From Wolbachia endosymbiont (group B) of Gerris lacustris (GTDB taxonomy: Bacteria; Pseudomonadota; Alphaproteobacteria; Rickettsiales; Anaplasmataceae): DNA of 64,000 nt. Below, one piece after another: positions 38,420-48,114 of this stretch. Location: the NCBI RefSeq assembly GCF_964028355.1, contig NZ_OZ034761.1:186001-250000 (forward strand), in the 5' to 3' direction. The translations under genes were made by a program, and so were the position numbers. Under the pieces are notes generated by a model. It saw only the letters and a list, made by a program, of their open reading frames with translations, made no database searches and was not told the DNA's origin. Numbering within the stretch: the stretch's first letter is position 1; every line of letters starts with the position of its first letter.

Positions 38420-39630
38420 CTCTTAACTTGTGATATAGCAACTAACCCAATTAGTGCACAGAAAATCATGTAAAAACTTGCTAAAGTTCCTTGTCCTGTA
38501 ACTTTGATAATAGTTGTGCATATAAATGGTGCAAGGCCACCAAAAAATCCCGAAGCTATATTTCTTGATAAACCAAATCCACTTTGTCGTACCCTTGTTG
38601 GGAATAATTCACACATAAACGCGCTAACAGGACCAAGCGAAGCAGCTATTGGAATTATAAAAAGAACGTGTGCCATTATGGTGAGACCACTTAGTATCAT
38701 TGAAAAAACTGGATAACTTACTACTATAAAAGTCACAAATGCAAATTTCATGACTTTCTCTCTTCCTATCTTATCAGAAAGTATTGCAAATAGTATGGTC
38801 AATACTCCAAGTGCAACCTGATTCAATATCTCTACTGTGTGATTAAATTGAGTATTTATTGTTGATGCAAGCACATTGAAAAACACTAAATATATGTAAA
38901 GAGATGCATTTTCAACTACATCAACTCCCACTGATATTAAAAAAGGTTTTTTATAGCCATTTAACAATTCCTTTAATGGCAATTCATATGGCTTCTCCTG
39001 TTTTTTATACTCTGGACTTTCATCAAGTATATACCTCATATATATGCTAATTAATCCCATTACAAAACTGAAAACAAAAGGCAATCTCCATCCCCAAGAT
39101 TCAAAATCAGATACTTTTTTACATATCAGTACTGCTACAAGACTTAATATTGAGCCAAGAATTGCGCTTAATACTTCAATACTGCCAAAGAATCCTCTCT
39201 TATTCTTAGGAGCATGTTCTATTAAAAATGGTGCGTTTCCTGCCTCTCCTCCAAGAGATATACCCTGCAATAATCTTAAACATACCACCAGTATTGATGC
39301 TAGTACTCCAATTTTTTGATACCCTGGAACAAAGGCAATGAGTACAGTTGATAGAGTCATCAATATAATAGAGAGAAAGAGAGCAATCCTTCTTCCATAT
39401 TTATCTCCAATGTGGCCAAATATAGCAGCACCAATTGGTCTTATTAAGAAACCTACTGCAAACACTCCAAAAGCTTTAAGTATGCTGACTAATTTGTCGT
39501 CTGACGGGAAAAACACATCTCCGATTATGCTTATTAGATGGCTAAAAAGCATATGGTCATACCACAATAAAGTGTTGCAGACCAAACTCGATAGTATCAC
39601 TTTTGTTATTTGCTGCATAACATCTGCCAT
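38416..39630 (-). CDS. proP: MFS transporter, proline/betaine (ProP) type
   Basis: A 12-helix inner-membrane symporter-like protein of 404 residues. The signature GHIGDKYGRRIALFLSI follows helix 2, and LRLLQGISLGGEAGNAPF marks helix 4 of the metabolite:H+ symporter branch (MHS). The second-half motif LSDKIGREKVM is also present. The substrate could be proline, betaine or a dicarboxylate; MHS specificity is not predictable by eye. The stop codon is completed by the adjacent IS5 copy 2, so the original C-terminus may have been a few residues longer. Confidence 0.88.
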   Translation of the reverse strand: MADVMQQITKVILSSLVCNTLLWYDHMLFSHLISIIGDVFFPSDDKLVSILKAFGVFAVGFLIRPIGAAIFGHIGDKYGRRIALFLSIILMTLSTVLIAFVPGYQKIGVLASILVVCLRLLQGISLGGEAGNAPFLIEHAPKNKRGFFGSIEVLSAILGSILSLVAVLICKKVSDFESWGWRLPFVFSFVMGLISIYMRYILDESPEYKKQEKPYELPLKELLNGYKKPFLISVGVDVVENASLYIYLVFFNVLASTINTQFNHTVEILNQVALGVLTILFAILSDKIGREKVMKFAFVTFIVVSYPVFSMILSGLTIMAHVLFIIPIAASLGPVSAFMCELFPTRVRQSGFGLSRNIASGFFGGLAPFICTTIIKVTGQGTLASFYMIFCALIGLVAISQVKS

Positions 39631-39823
39631 AATTTGTTTGATATTATAGTAATATTACTTACTTTTTCAAACATGAATTATGTAAATGTTATATTAATAA
39701 TATTATCTTATTAAATTTTTATGTCGTTGATTATATTTAAATATTCTTATACTATACCTATATATTTCCATATATTTTTTGGCGAGAAAGTTATTTTAGT
39801 TTAAGTGCACAAAGTCTCTTGAT

Positions 39824-40708
39824 ATGACACATATTTCAGTTTTGTTAAAAGAGATGCTACTGCAATTGTCACCACACAGTGGTGGTATATATGTGGATGC
39901 CACGTTTGGAGCTGGAGGATATAGCAAAGCAATATTGGAATCCGCCGATTGCAAAGTATATGCAATTGATAGGGATGAAACAGTTACCAAATTTTATGAT
40001 GATCTGAACGTTAAATACCCTGATAGAATAAATCTATTTATTGAGAAATTTAGTAATATTAAAAATTTATTAGATAGTAATAATATTAAAGGTATCAATG
40101 GAATAGTTTTCGACGTTGGAGTTTCATCTATGCAGCTTGATAATGGAGATAGAGGATTCTCATTTCTACGTGATGGTCCACTTAACATGAGCATGGATAA
40201 TTCTTCTCATATAAATGCCTCAACGTTTGTTAACGCTTTACGTGAAGAAGAGATTGCAAACACTATATACAATTACGGAGGTGAGCGTCATTCTCGTAGA
40301 ATCGCAAGAGCGATAGTAAATGCGCGGAAGAAGAAAACTATCAAAACTACATTTGAACTTGCAGATATTGTACGTTCTGTAGTGTTTCGTGGAAAAAGCA
40401 AGATTGATCCTGCAACTAGGACATTTCAGGCGATCAGAATATGGGTAAACGATGAGCTAGGAGAGCTTGAAAAGGGTATTAAAGCTGCATCTGAGATTTT
40501 AAGTGAAAACGGCAAATTAATTGTAGTTACCTTTCACTCTCTAGAAGACCGTATAGTTAAAACCCTTTTTAAAGATTTGTGTGAACCAGGATCTACCAAG
40601 ACATTCTCCCTTTTAAACAAAAAAGTGATGAAAGCAAGTGCGGAAGAGATAAATGCAAATCCACGTGCGCGTTCAGCAAAACTCAGAGCTATACAAAGGT
40701 TATCATGA
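39824..40708 (+). CDS. rsmH: 16S rRNA (cytosine1402-N4)-methyltransferase
   Basis: Once called MraW, it methylates C1402 in the decoding centre. The N-terminus MTHISVLLKEMLLQL, the SAM loop VDATFGAGGYSKAIL, the motif FDVGVSSMQLDNGDRGFS and the C-terminal NPRARSAKLRAIQ are all typical. Length is 294. In most bacteria ftsL and ftsI follow; here a very short frame starts at the overlapping ATGA (40706) and stops after 17 codons, so ftsL is absent or degraded at this place. Confidence 0.95.
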   Translation: MTHISVLLKEMLLQLSPHSGGIYVDATFGAGGYSKAILESADCKVYAIDRDETVTKFYDDLNVKYPDRINLFIEKFSNIKNLLDSNNIKGINGIVFDVGVSSMQLDNGDRGFSFLRDGPLNMSMDNSSHINASTFVNALREEEIANTIYNYGGERHSRRIARAIVNARKKKTIKTTFELADIVRSVVFRGKSKIDPATRTFQAIRIWVNDELGELEKGIKAASEILSENGKLIVVTFHSLEDRIVKTLFKDLCEPGSTKTFSLLNKKVMKASAEEINANPRARSAKLRAIQRLS

Positions 40709-41296
40709 GGACCTTCTGTTTATTTCAATATTTATGTTTTTCTTTAGTATTGCTTTAATATAGTTATGCAAGAGGCCTAATTTTAAATAGCTAACGTAAA
40801 AAATTGCTTCCATATATTTTAAATCTGATTATAATTGCAGTTAGAGATATTTTAAGAGCTCAAAATCTATCTTTGTCTGCAGACTTTTCAGTCAAATTTT
40901 TAATCAAAAGGCGTATTCTTCAGAGCATGTAAGTGTGCTTAATTTCTGTCGTATGTGCGCTGCACTTTTTTCTAATCTTTTTTACACAGGAGGATTTTAT
41001 GTCCAGAATTCCAGATACTTGACCTTTACTTTAGCTAAAAACCAATAGGCGCCTATGGTTTAATGCTAATTAAAATAAAAATTTTTCTAATATATAAAAG
41101 AATTACAAAATCACTGTTTACTGAAAACGGGGCAAGAAAGCTGCTAATGTCACAGATTCTAGGTAAACGTTGTTTGCTTGACATATGAGCGTGCTCTCCT
41201 TACTTCAAGGACTCTTTAATATATGCTTAACCACTTAAGTCCTTTCAAGATATGTTCTTAAATTTAGGCTTTTAGATAAACACACTACGATAAAAC
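40709..41296. other. 588-bp gap without a recognised gene
   Basis: No open frame of convincing length. A 17-codon frame (MRTFCLFQYLCFSLVLL) overlaps the rsmH stop by ATGA, the coupling normally used by ftsL, then ends. The palindromic element and the long module are not seen. The inverted pair TAGGCGCCTA at about 41048 is a small perfect palindrome. Possibly the ruins of a former gene. Confidence 0.5.
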
Positions 41297-41596
41297 TTAC
41301 TTTGATACGAAATTATTCGCATAAGATTTTGGCAGCCTTTTAACATCTTTTGGTATTTCAATTGTGTACTTTGTGCTGTGTTTCTTTGCGTAAGATACTG
41401 CTTTTTCAAGAGAATCAAACTTTAATACAATCTGTTTTTTTGGGTCTTTTGAGCCAACCCACCCCATCAAAGGTTCAATATAGTAAGAACAAGGCTCAAT
41501 TTTTAGGTGCCAGAATTTTGTATTACCTAAACCAGATTGTGTTGCAGTTTTTGTTGGCTTATAAATCTTCAAAACTACTTCATCGTCAATACTCAT
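41297..41596 (-). CDS. NDUFS4-like accessory subunit of respiratory complex I
   Basis: A 99-residue protein of the ETC complex I conserved-region family found in alphaproteobacteria and mitochondria. It contains KIYKPTKTATQSGLGNTKFW, PLMGWVGSKDPKKQIVLKF and AVSYAKKHSTKYTI, the family core. It is a peripheral subunit that stabilises NADH:quinone oxidoreductase at the membrane. Genes for the main nuo subunits are not in this window. Confidence 0.88.
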   Translation of the reverse strand: MSIDDEVVLKIYKPTKTATQSGLGNTKFWHLKIEPCSYYIEPLMGWVGSKDPKKQIVLKFDSLEKAVSYAKKHSTKYTIEIPKDVKRLPKSYANNFVSK

Positions 41597-41738
41597 AGCT
41601 CTTACTACGTAATCTTAAATATACATCTAAACAAATTTTTTCACAAAAAACTACTGTGAAAGAATGAAGTTTGAAATAAATATTTTTATGTTATATTATT
41701 AAATTATATAAAAAGGATTAGCTGAATAGGAGTAATCG

Positions 41739-42350
41739 ATGGCACAGCAAGAAATGGTAACAATTAATGCAGAGTTACGTGATGTAAAAAAAAAGAAAGC
41801 GATGCAGGCTCTGAGGGAGAAGGGAAGTATACCTGCAGTTATATATGGTAAAGGGCATGATAATATAAATTTAACATTGTCTGCAAAGGAATTCACGAAG
41901 CAATATAAATCAGGCTCTCTTTCTGCACATTTGATAGAGCTGAATATTTCGGGCAAAAAGGAATATGCTCTTGTTCGCGATATCCAATTGCATGTAGTAA
42001 AGGATACTGTGCAACATGTTGATTTTCAATTTGTTGATAAAGGCAGCGAAATTAAAATAGACATACCTCTATCATTTGTGAATGAAAGTAAAGCTCCAGG
42101 GATCAAGTTAGGTGGAGTGCTTAATGTTTTGTGTCGTTCTATTACTGTCAAATGCTCTCCTGAGAAAATACCTCAAGCCATAGAAATTGACTTATCTGGC
42201 AAAATGATTGGTCAATCTATACATATCAATGATGTAAAATTACCAGAAGGTGTTAAGTTTGTAGCTCATGAGGAGGAAAATTTTACCATTGTGACAATTT
42301 CTGCTGCTGATAGTGATGTTGAAGAACCTAAAGCAGAAACAGAGGAGTAG
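41739..42350 (+). CDS. rplY: 50S ribosomal protein L25 (general stress protein CTC form)
   Basis: It binds 5S rRNA. The N-terminal L25 domain (TINAELRDVKKKKAMQALREKGSIPAVIYG) is followed by the TL5/CTC C-terminal domain (DIPLSFVNESKAPGIKLGG, CSPEKIPQAIEIDLSG), giving 203 residues. An acidic tail (EEPKAETEE) ends it. The stop TAG overlaps the GTG start of pth by one base, so the two are one operon, as in many bacteria. Confidence 0.95.
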   Translation: MAQQEMVTINAELRDVKKKKAMQALREKGSIPAVIYGKGHDNINLTLSAKEFTKQYKSGSLSAHLIELNISGKKEYALVRDIQLHVVKDTVQHVDFQFVDKGSEIKIDIPLSFVNESKAPGIKLGGVLNVLCRSITVKCSPEKIPQAIEIDLSGKMIGQSIHINDVKLPEGVKFVAHEEENFTIVTISAADSDVEEPKAETEE

Positions 42351-42904
42351 TGCATTTAATAGCTGGGCTTGGTAATCCTGGTAGTAAATATGAATTAACT
42401 CACCATAATATTGGCTTCATAGTTATTGATGCAATTTGCAAGTATTGGAATTTTCAGTCATTTTCTAAGAAAGCCGATTACTTGATAACCTCCAGCATGA
42501 TTAATAATAATAAAGTCATATTGATAAAACCTTATTCGTTTATGAATAATTCAGGTATTCCTATTGCAAAAATAAAAAATTTTTACAAATTATCCCTAGA
42601 TAATATTGTTATCATACATGATGACGCTGACTTGAAATTTGGAAGAATAAAAGTAAAAAAGGGTGGTAGCTCTGCTGGACATAATGGACTTAAGTCTATA
42701 GATAGCTTTATTGGCAACGATTATTGGCGTTTGAGATTTGGAGTAGACAGGCCTGAAGATCAGAAGAGCTTAGCAGATTATGTGTTATCAAAGTTTGAAA
42801 ATTTTGATAATGTTATCCCCTTAGTAGAAAAAATAGCAAAAAATATACACTTAATGCTACAAGGAGATAACACAGCTTTTATAAGCTCAGTTGGGAGTGT
42901 ATAG
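42350..42904 (+). CDS. pth: peptidyl-tRNA hydrolase
   Basis: It frees tRNAs from stalled peptides. The GTG start overlaps the rplY stop. The product begins MHLIAGLGNPGSKYELTHHNIGF; the catalytic His is in THHN, and the conserved IHDDADLKFG and KKGGSSAGHNGLKS follow. Length (184) is normal. Confidence 0.95.
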   Translation: MHLIAGLGNPGSKYELTHHNIGFIVIDAICKYWNFQSFSKKADYLITSSMINNNKVILIKPYSFMNNSGIPIAKIKNFYKLSLDNIVIIHDDADLKFGRIKVKKGGSSAGHNGLKSIDSFIGNDYWRLRFGVDRPEDQKSLADYVLSKFENFDNVIPLVEKIAKNIHLMLQGDNTAFISSVGSV

Positions 42905-43004
42905 CAAGCGAATACTGTCCAATACAAGTATCTGGATTGTATCTGTTCAGATGTATGGCTATATTGAAACTAGTGCTTCTTTTCTTGTCGTTCCAGCTTC
43001 TATA

Positions 43005-43135
43005 ATGTCATCCGAGTAGCTGACACTGGGATCTAGGAATTCTGATCATGTATCAAAACGCTGTCATTCAAATAATTGACGCTGTATACTCCGTAAATTT
43101 AACTGGATGCCAGTGTCTGGGCACTGGCATGACAC
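43005..43135. repeat. two palindromic elements between pth and recA
   Basis: 43005-43037 (TGTCATCCGAGTAGCTGACA with a partly decayed second arm) and 43103-43135 (GGATGCCAGTGTCTGGGCAC with CACTGGCATGACA). The 335-bp gap 42905-43239 holds nothing else that I recognise. Confidence 0.8.
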
Positions 43136-43239
43136 CCATTTCTTTCTATTCAAATAGCCTCTTTAGTATCATCTACTTTCATGACACCATTTGTTCCTAT
43201 GTTTTTACCTATCTTATTTTGCTACTCTGCTGCTCTAGG

Positions 43240-44307
43240 TTAGAACACTGATTCTTCTAAAAGCTGTTCGCACCCCTCTTCTATTGCGATAGAATCATCG
43301 TGATTTTTAAATGAATCTCTGATTTTCGTTTCTATTTCATTTGCAACTTCTTTGTTTGCCTTGAGATAGCTTTTTACATTTTCCTTTCCTTGGCCAAGAC
43401 GCGTATTGTTATATGAATAATAAGCACCTGCTTTTTCAAGCACACCAAGTTTTGCTCCTATATCTATTATTTCCCCAAGTTTTGATATACCTTCATTGTA
43501 CATTATATCAAATTTTGCTTCTCTAAATGGAGGAGCAACTTTATTTTTTACAACTTTAACTCTCGTTTCATTACCCGTAATATTCTCTTTATCCTTTATT
43601 GTACCAACTTTTCTTATATCAAGTCTTATAGAAGTATAGAATTTTAATGCATTTCCACCGGTGGTAGTTTCAGGATTTCCATATACTACTCCTATTTTCA
43701 TACGAATTTGGTTGATAAATATCAATATACAGTTTGCTTTTGAAACTGCAGAGGTGAGCTTTCGTAGCCCATGACTTAGAAGTCTTGCTTGCAACCCCAT
43801 GTGCTGATCCCCCATATCCCCTTCAATTTCAGCTCTTGGAGTTAGTGCTGCAACAGAGTCAACAACTATTACATCAACTGCACCAGAACATACTAAATAT
43901 TCAACAATATGCAACGCTTGTTCGCCAGTGTCTGGTTGTGAAATCACCAAATCATCGGTGCTTACTCCAAGTTTACGAGCATATATAACATCCAGTGCGT
44001 GCTCCGCATCGATAAATGCACATAAACCTCCTTTTTTCTGTGCTTCAGCAATTACATGCAAAGCAAGAGTAGTTTTACCAGAACTCTCAGGGCCAAATAT
44101 CTCAATTATACGTCCTTTTGGCAGTCCCCCAACACCCAGAGCCGAATCAAGTGCAATCGACCCTGTAGATATTGTGTCTATTTTTTCAACAGGGTTTTGC
44201 TTCAGCTTCATTATTGCACCTTTACCGAATGCTTTTTCAATTTGACTTATTGCATTATCTAGTGCTTTTTGCTTATCATTATTTCTTTCTTCTGGATTAT
44301 GTGCCAT
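43240..44307 (-). CDS. recA: recombinase RecA
   Basis: A DNA-dependent ATPase for homologous recombination and repair. The Walker A GPESSGKT is at residues 72-79. [10 protein letters not shown] is Walker B; the signature [13 protein letters not shown] and loop 2 region [20 protein letters not shown] are intact. Length (355) is normal, with an acidic C-terminal tail. It stands alone, divergent from truA with a 109-base gap. Confidence 0.97.
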   Translation of the reverse strand: MAHNPEERNNDKQKALDNAISQIEKAFGKGAIMKLKQNPVEKIDTISTGSIALDSALGVGGLPKGRIIEIFGPESSGKTTLALHVIAEAQKKGGLCAFIDAEHALDVIYARKLGVSTDDLVISQPDTGEQALHIVEYLVCSGAVDVIVVDSVAALTPRAEIEGDMGDQHMGLQARLLSHGLRKLTSAVSKANCILIFINQIRMKIGVVYGNPETTTGGNALKFYTSIRLDIRKVGTIKDKENITGNETRVKVVKNKVAPPFREAKFDIMYNEGISKLGEIIDIGAKLGVLEKAGAYYSYNNTRLGQGKENVKSYLKANKEVANEIETKIRDSFKNHDDSIAIEEGCEQLLEESVF

Positions 44308-44416
44308 GGATCATTTATTAACTTGTATAGTCTCCATGGTAATTGAACGCAACCAATCTGCCAAGGGTTTTTTAATAACGCAGAACGTTAGTTACCTAAA
44401 TTAGATAGACTTTGTA

Positions 44417-45154
44417 GTGCGATACAAAATAACGATAGAATACAATGGTAGTGGTTTCTCTGGCTGGCAAAAGCAACAACACTCTGCTAACTCAATTCAG
44501 GAAACCATAGAAAACGCTATATTTAATTTCAGTGGCGAGAGAGTCTCTTTGCATTGTGGTGGCAGAACTGACACAGGGGTTCATGCTTTAGGGCAAGTTG
44601 CTCATTTCAATATGGAAAGGCAATTTGAGCTTTACAAAATAAGAAATGGAATAAACTATCACTTAAAAGCGATTCCTATAGTTGTGCTTGGTGCAGAAGT
44701 TGTAGGTGATGCATTTCATGCCCGCTTCTCAGCAAAAAAAAGATATTATGAATATAGAATAATTAATCGCTACGCTCCTGCAGCTCTGGAAATCGGTTAT
44801 GTGTGGCAAGTATTTAACCCACTTGACGTAAACATCATGCGTGAAGCTGCTAGACACCTGCTTGGAAAACATAATCTTTCAAGCTTCCGCTCAAAAGATT
44901 GTCAAGCTACAAATCCGGTCAGAACAATCGATGATATTGATATAGTACAAAATGGAAGTCACATATACATCAAAATATCTGCGATTTCCTTTTTACATAA
45001 CCAAGTGAGAATTATTGTTGGCACTTTAGTTGAATTTGGAAAAAATAGAACTAATCCACAAGAAATGTTAAATATATTAAGTCAATGTAAAAGAAACGCC
45101 GCTGGAATCACTGCACCGCCTTACGGCTTATACTTAGTAAAGATAGATTGCTAG
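44417..45154 (+). CDS. truA: tRNA pseudouridine(38-40) synthase
   Basis: It modifies the anticodon arm of many tRNAs. The catalytic Asp is D52 in GGRTDTGVHALGQ. The N-terminal YKITIEYNGSGFSGWQKQ and the C-terminal FLHNQVRIIVGTLVEFG are typical. It uses GTG as start. Length is 245. It is convergent with dnaN, with one base between stops. Confidence 0.95.
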   Translation: MRYKITIEYNGSGFSGWQKQQHSANSIQETIENAIFNFSGERVSLHCGGRTDTGVHALGQVAHFNMERQFELYKIRNGINYHLKAIPIVVLGAEVVGDAFHARFSAKKRYYEYRIINRYAPAALEIGYVWQVFNPLDVNIMREAARHLLGKHNLSSFRSKDCQATNPVRTIDDIDIVQNGSHIYIKISAISFLHNQVRIIVGTLVEFGKNRTNPQEMLNILSQCKRNAAGITAPPYGLYLVKIDC

Positions 45155-45155
45155 C

Positions 45156-46307
45156 TTAAGTCCTCATTGGCATCACTATATATAGTGCACTTGGATCATC
45201 TTCATCAGTGATAATTGTAGCACTATTACCATCTGATAAGCTAAATTTACACTTATTTTTTATACAGGATAAAACATCAAGCAAATAACGAGAATTAAAT
45301 CCTACTTCCAGAAGAGCTCCATCGTAATCCACCTCTATAGATTCAGTTGCATCACTGCACTCTTGGGAATTTGAATGTAGAGTTAATAAATTCTCTTGCA
45401 ATGAAAATTTAATTGATTTTACTTTATCAGATACAACAACGGAAACTCGGTCTATAACACTAGAAAGCTTACTACTCTCAACAATCATTTGTTTATCTTG
45501 AAACGTTGGAATAACGGCTTTGTAATCTGGAAAAGTCCCATCTATCAATTTTGATATTAGAATATACTCACCGCATGTGAATTTGATTTTTCTATCTGAA
45601 AGTTTTATATTAACCTCATTACAATCACCCAACACTTTCAATAATTCCATAATAGTTTTACGTGGAATGATCACACCAAATTTGCCATTGATATTTTCAG
45701 GTTTGGGCCTTTTTATACGTGATAAACGGTGGCCATCAGTTGCAACACAGTACAGAAATTTCTCATCTGTATGTATATATATCCCATTTAAATTATACCT
45801 TGTATCATCTAGTGAAACAGCAAATTTCGTTTTAGTCAATAAATCTACCAAATCTGCACTTAGTATAGTGAAATCATATTGATGATCATCTTCTTCAAGG
45901 ACAGGAAAGCTATTTGAAACTACATTCGGTAAAGAAAAATTTGCATTTCCACAGGATATCAATAATTTTCCTTGATTATTCATTTCGAAATTGACATCCA
46001 AATCAGTTGGCAACTTTTTCACTATGTCATGTAAAGTATGTGCTGAGATTTTCACTTCTCCTTCTGTTGATACATCTGCAACAAGTGAGGCAAATACTGA
46101 AATATCAAGATCAGTAGCCTTCAGTTTTATGCTACCATATTGTGCTTTGATATTTATACAAGACAAAACATCTATTGCGTTACGCCTCTCAACCACTCCA
46201 CTTACTCTGGATAGCGTATTTAAAAGGCTTGCACGACTTACACTGAAACGCATTTGTTCACACACAGAACTTTGTTCTTTGATTCCTATATCTGCAATTT
46301 CTGACAT
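45156..46307 (-). CDS. dnaN: DNA polymerase III beta subunit (sliding clamp)
   Basis: A ring-forming processivity factor. Three clamp domains are present; the first begins FSVSRASLLNTLSRVSGVVERRN and the third ends SALYIVMPMRT, a typical C-terminus. The frame extends to a TTG at 46319, but the ATG at 46307 (MSEIADIGIK) is preferred. This still leaves a 20-residue N-terminal extension relative to E. coli. It is not next to dnaA. Confidence 0.93.
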   Translation of the reverse strand: MSEIADIGIKEQSSVCEQMRFSVSRASLLNTLSRVSGVVERRNAIDVLSCINIKAQYGSIKLKATDLDISVFASLVADVSTEGEVKISAHTLHDIVKKLPTDLDVNFEMNNQGKLLISCGNANFSLPNVVSNSFPVLEEDDHQYDFTILSADLVDLLTKTKFAVSLDDTRYNLNGIYIHTDEKFLYCVATDGHRLSRIKRPKPENINGKFGVIIPRKTIMELLKVLGDCNEVNIKLSDRKIKFTCGEYILISKLIDGTFPDYKAVIPTFQDKQMIVESSKLSSVIDRVSVVVSDKVKSIKFSLQENLLTLHSNSQECSDATESIEVDYDGALLEVGFNSRYLLDVLSCIKNKCKFSLSDGNSATIITDEDDPSALYIVMPMRT

Positions 46308-46427
46308 ATTAATTCTCAAAAATATATTTTAAATGATATTCATATCCTATGTAAAGTGGTATCCATATTTTTGTCTGAAAGGCAAAATAGCCTATCTTAT
46401 ATTATATTGATATTCTACTACAGTAGT

Positions 46428-46925
46428 TTATCTTGTATGACATAAGTCATGCATTTTTTGATATGCTTTTTGAAAGCCAAGCAAGGAATAAGTATCATCA
46501 ACATTTGCTGTTTTTACTTTTCCATTAACTACCATTGATAATCCCTGCTTCATTTTTAGAATCAAATCTTGGTCCATTTTTGTATCGTCTGTCCACGCAA
46601 GACTTCCTTGTATTATTGGCAATTGATATTTAATTTTTTTATCGATATTGAGAACTACAGGCTCATTATTATACTGAAAGCCAGAAGTGACGCTTACCTC
46701 ATCTGCTTTTTTATCAACGTAACTGACCATTACATACGGCTTGCGATCGGCTGTATAATGTTCACTTTTTTTCTTAGGATGAGATACAATGTAACACACT
46801 TTTTCACCATCTTCCAATGCAGTATACACAAACCAATCTTTATATTTTTTGCTCAGTTGTACGTTATTAACCGATGCAAGAGCACCTGCTGAGAGAAATA
46901 TTAGAAGTACGAAAAGACTACGCAT
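46428..46925 (-). CDS. invasion-associated locus B (IalB)-like exported protein
   Basis: A signal peptide (MRSLFVLLIFLSAGALA) precedes a small beta-rich domain typical of the IalB family (LSKKYKDWFVYTALEDGEKVCYIVSHPKK, RKPYVMVSYVDKKADEVSV). In Bartonella IalB aids erythrocyte invasion; in other alphaproteobacteria the role is unknown. The ATG at 46925 overlaps the rpoH stop by eight bases and is preferred over the TTG at 46934. Likely co-transcribed with rpoH. Periplasmic or envelope location is inferred. Confidence 0.85.
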   Translation of the reverse strand: MRSLFVLLIFLSAGALASVNNVQLSKKYKDWFVYTALEDGEKVCYIVSHPKKKSEHYTADRKPYVMVSYVDKKADEVSVTSGFQYNNEPVVLNIDKKIKYQLPIIQGSLAWTDDTKMDQDLILKMKQGLSMVVNGKVKTANVDDTYSLLGFQKAYQKMHDLCHTR

Positions 46926-47811
46926 GTAACCCAAGTTTCAAACTCTCTGATTTTATGTATTGTTTTACCTTACTCATCGCTTGCTCAGCCAGCTGTCTTA
47001 TTCTTTCTCTTGAAACACAATATTTTTTGCTAAGCTTATCCAAAGTCCGAGTATTCTCAGACAAATATCTGCTAATGAAAATGTCTCGTGATCTTTCGTT
47101 AAGACTTGTCAGTGCATTGTTTAAAATTGTTTCTTTTAATGCCTTTTCTTCATGATTGTGGTAAGCTACTTCTTGACTGACTAAATTACACGGAATCATA
47201 TCTTGTAACTCCTTTTTAGAGCCATCACCTATTTTTATACAATTATTTAACGACTGATCCTTACAAGCCAAACGATAGTTCATTTGTACAACATCTTCTT
47301 CAGATACAGAAAGCTCGTTTGATATTGCTTTTATTTCTTCGTTACTCAAAGTTTCTCTGTTCGTATACTGTAAAATTCTTTTTTTTATTTTACGTAAACT
47401 GAAAAACAATCTCCTTTGTGCTTGCGTTGTACCTATTTTTACAAGCGACCAAGATTTTAATATAAAGTCTTTCATCGAAGCTTCAATCCACCACATTGCA
47501 TAAGTTGAAAAACGAAACCCTAAATCGGGATTGAACTTTTTCACTGCATGCATTAAACCCATATTTCCTTCCATGACCAGGTCCATCAACAATAGCCCGT
47601 AATTCTTAAATTTCATTGCAATTTTTACTACCAAATTCAAATGGCTAGTAATCAACCTGTGAGCAGAAGAAATATCCTGGTATTCTTGCCAATTTTTTGC
47701 TAATCGCACTTCCTCTTCTTGGGAAAGCATAGGAAATTTTCGCACTTCAGCAATATATTGCATGAGATTAGTGCTACTATTAACAGATAAATTCGCTACT
47801 GGGGTCAACAT
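46918..47811 (-). CDS. rpoH: RNA polymerase sigma-32 factor
   Basis: The heat-shock sigma factor. Region 2 (LLMDLVMEGNMGLMHAVKKFNPDLGFRFSTYAMWWIEASMKDF in parts) and the region 4 helix-turn-helix (LDKLSKKYCVSRERIRQLAEQAMSKVKQY) are intact; the RpoH box QRRLFFSLRKIKK is visible. Length is 297. With few sigma factors in Wolbachia, this is a main stress regulator. It overlaps the downstream IalB-like gene by eight bases. Confidence 0.95.
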   Translation of the reverse strand: MLTPVANLSVNSSTNLMQYIAEVRKFPMLSQEEEVRLAKNWQEYQDISSAHRLITSHLNLVVKIAMKFKNYGLLLMDLVMEGNMGLMHAVKKFNPDLGFRFSTYAMWWIEASMKDFILKSWSLVKIGTTQAQRRLFFSLRKIKKRILQYTNRETLSNEEIKAISNELSVSEEDVVQMNYRLACKDQSLNNCIKIGDGSKKELQDMIPCNLVSQEVAYHNHEEKALKETILNNALTSLNERSRDIFISRYLSENTRTLDKLSKKYCVSRERIRQLAEQAMSKVKQYIKSESLKLGLHA

Positions 47812-48003
47812 AATAACTTAAATTAAAACTCCATGTATATAATATATTGATTTTCAGTGAAAAATTCAAGCTTTAATTAAAAAAAGCATAACTTTATATC
47901 TAATTAAGATCTTAGCAACATTAAACTTCAACAAGAACTACCTGAATGTAGAATTAAAATTACTAATGTGTGATGATAGGCTATATAATTTAAAGTAAAC
48001 AGT

Positions 48004-48080
48004 GTGTTATTCCAGTGTTTAAACACTGGAATTCACATTTCTTTTTTCTAGATCCCAGTGTCATGCTACTTGAATGACAA
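48004..48080. repeat. two palindromic elements between wsp and rpoH
   Basis: 48004-48034 (TTATTCCAGTGTTTAAACAC then TGGAATTC) and 48048-48080 (CTAGATCCCAGTGTCATGC with an altered second arm TACTTGAATGACA). The first may act as a terminator after wsp. The 303-bp gap 47812-48114 has no gene. Confidence 0.75.
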
Positions 48081-48114
48081 GGAAAACCCACTGGGATAAT
48101 AAGACAACGATAGA

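Noticed and set aside
41350..41598. Plus-strand ORF opposite the NDUFS4-like gene
   Set aside because: It is antisense to a well-supported gene and has no features of its own.
43048..43251. 67-codon ORF between pth and recA
   Set aside because: It consists largely of a translated palindromic element and overlaps the recA end.
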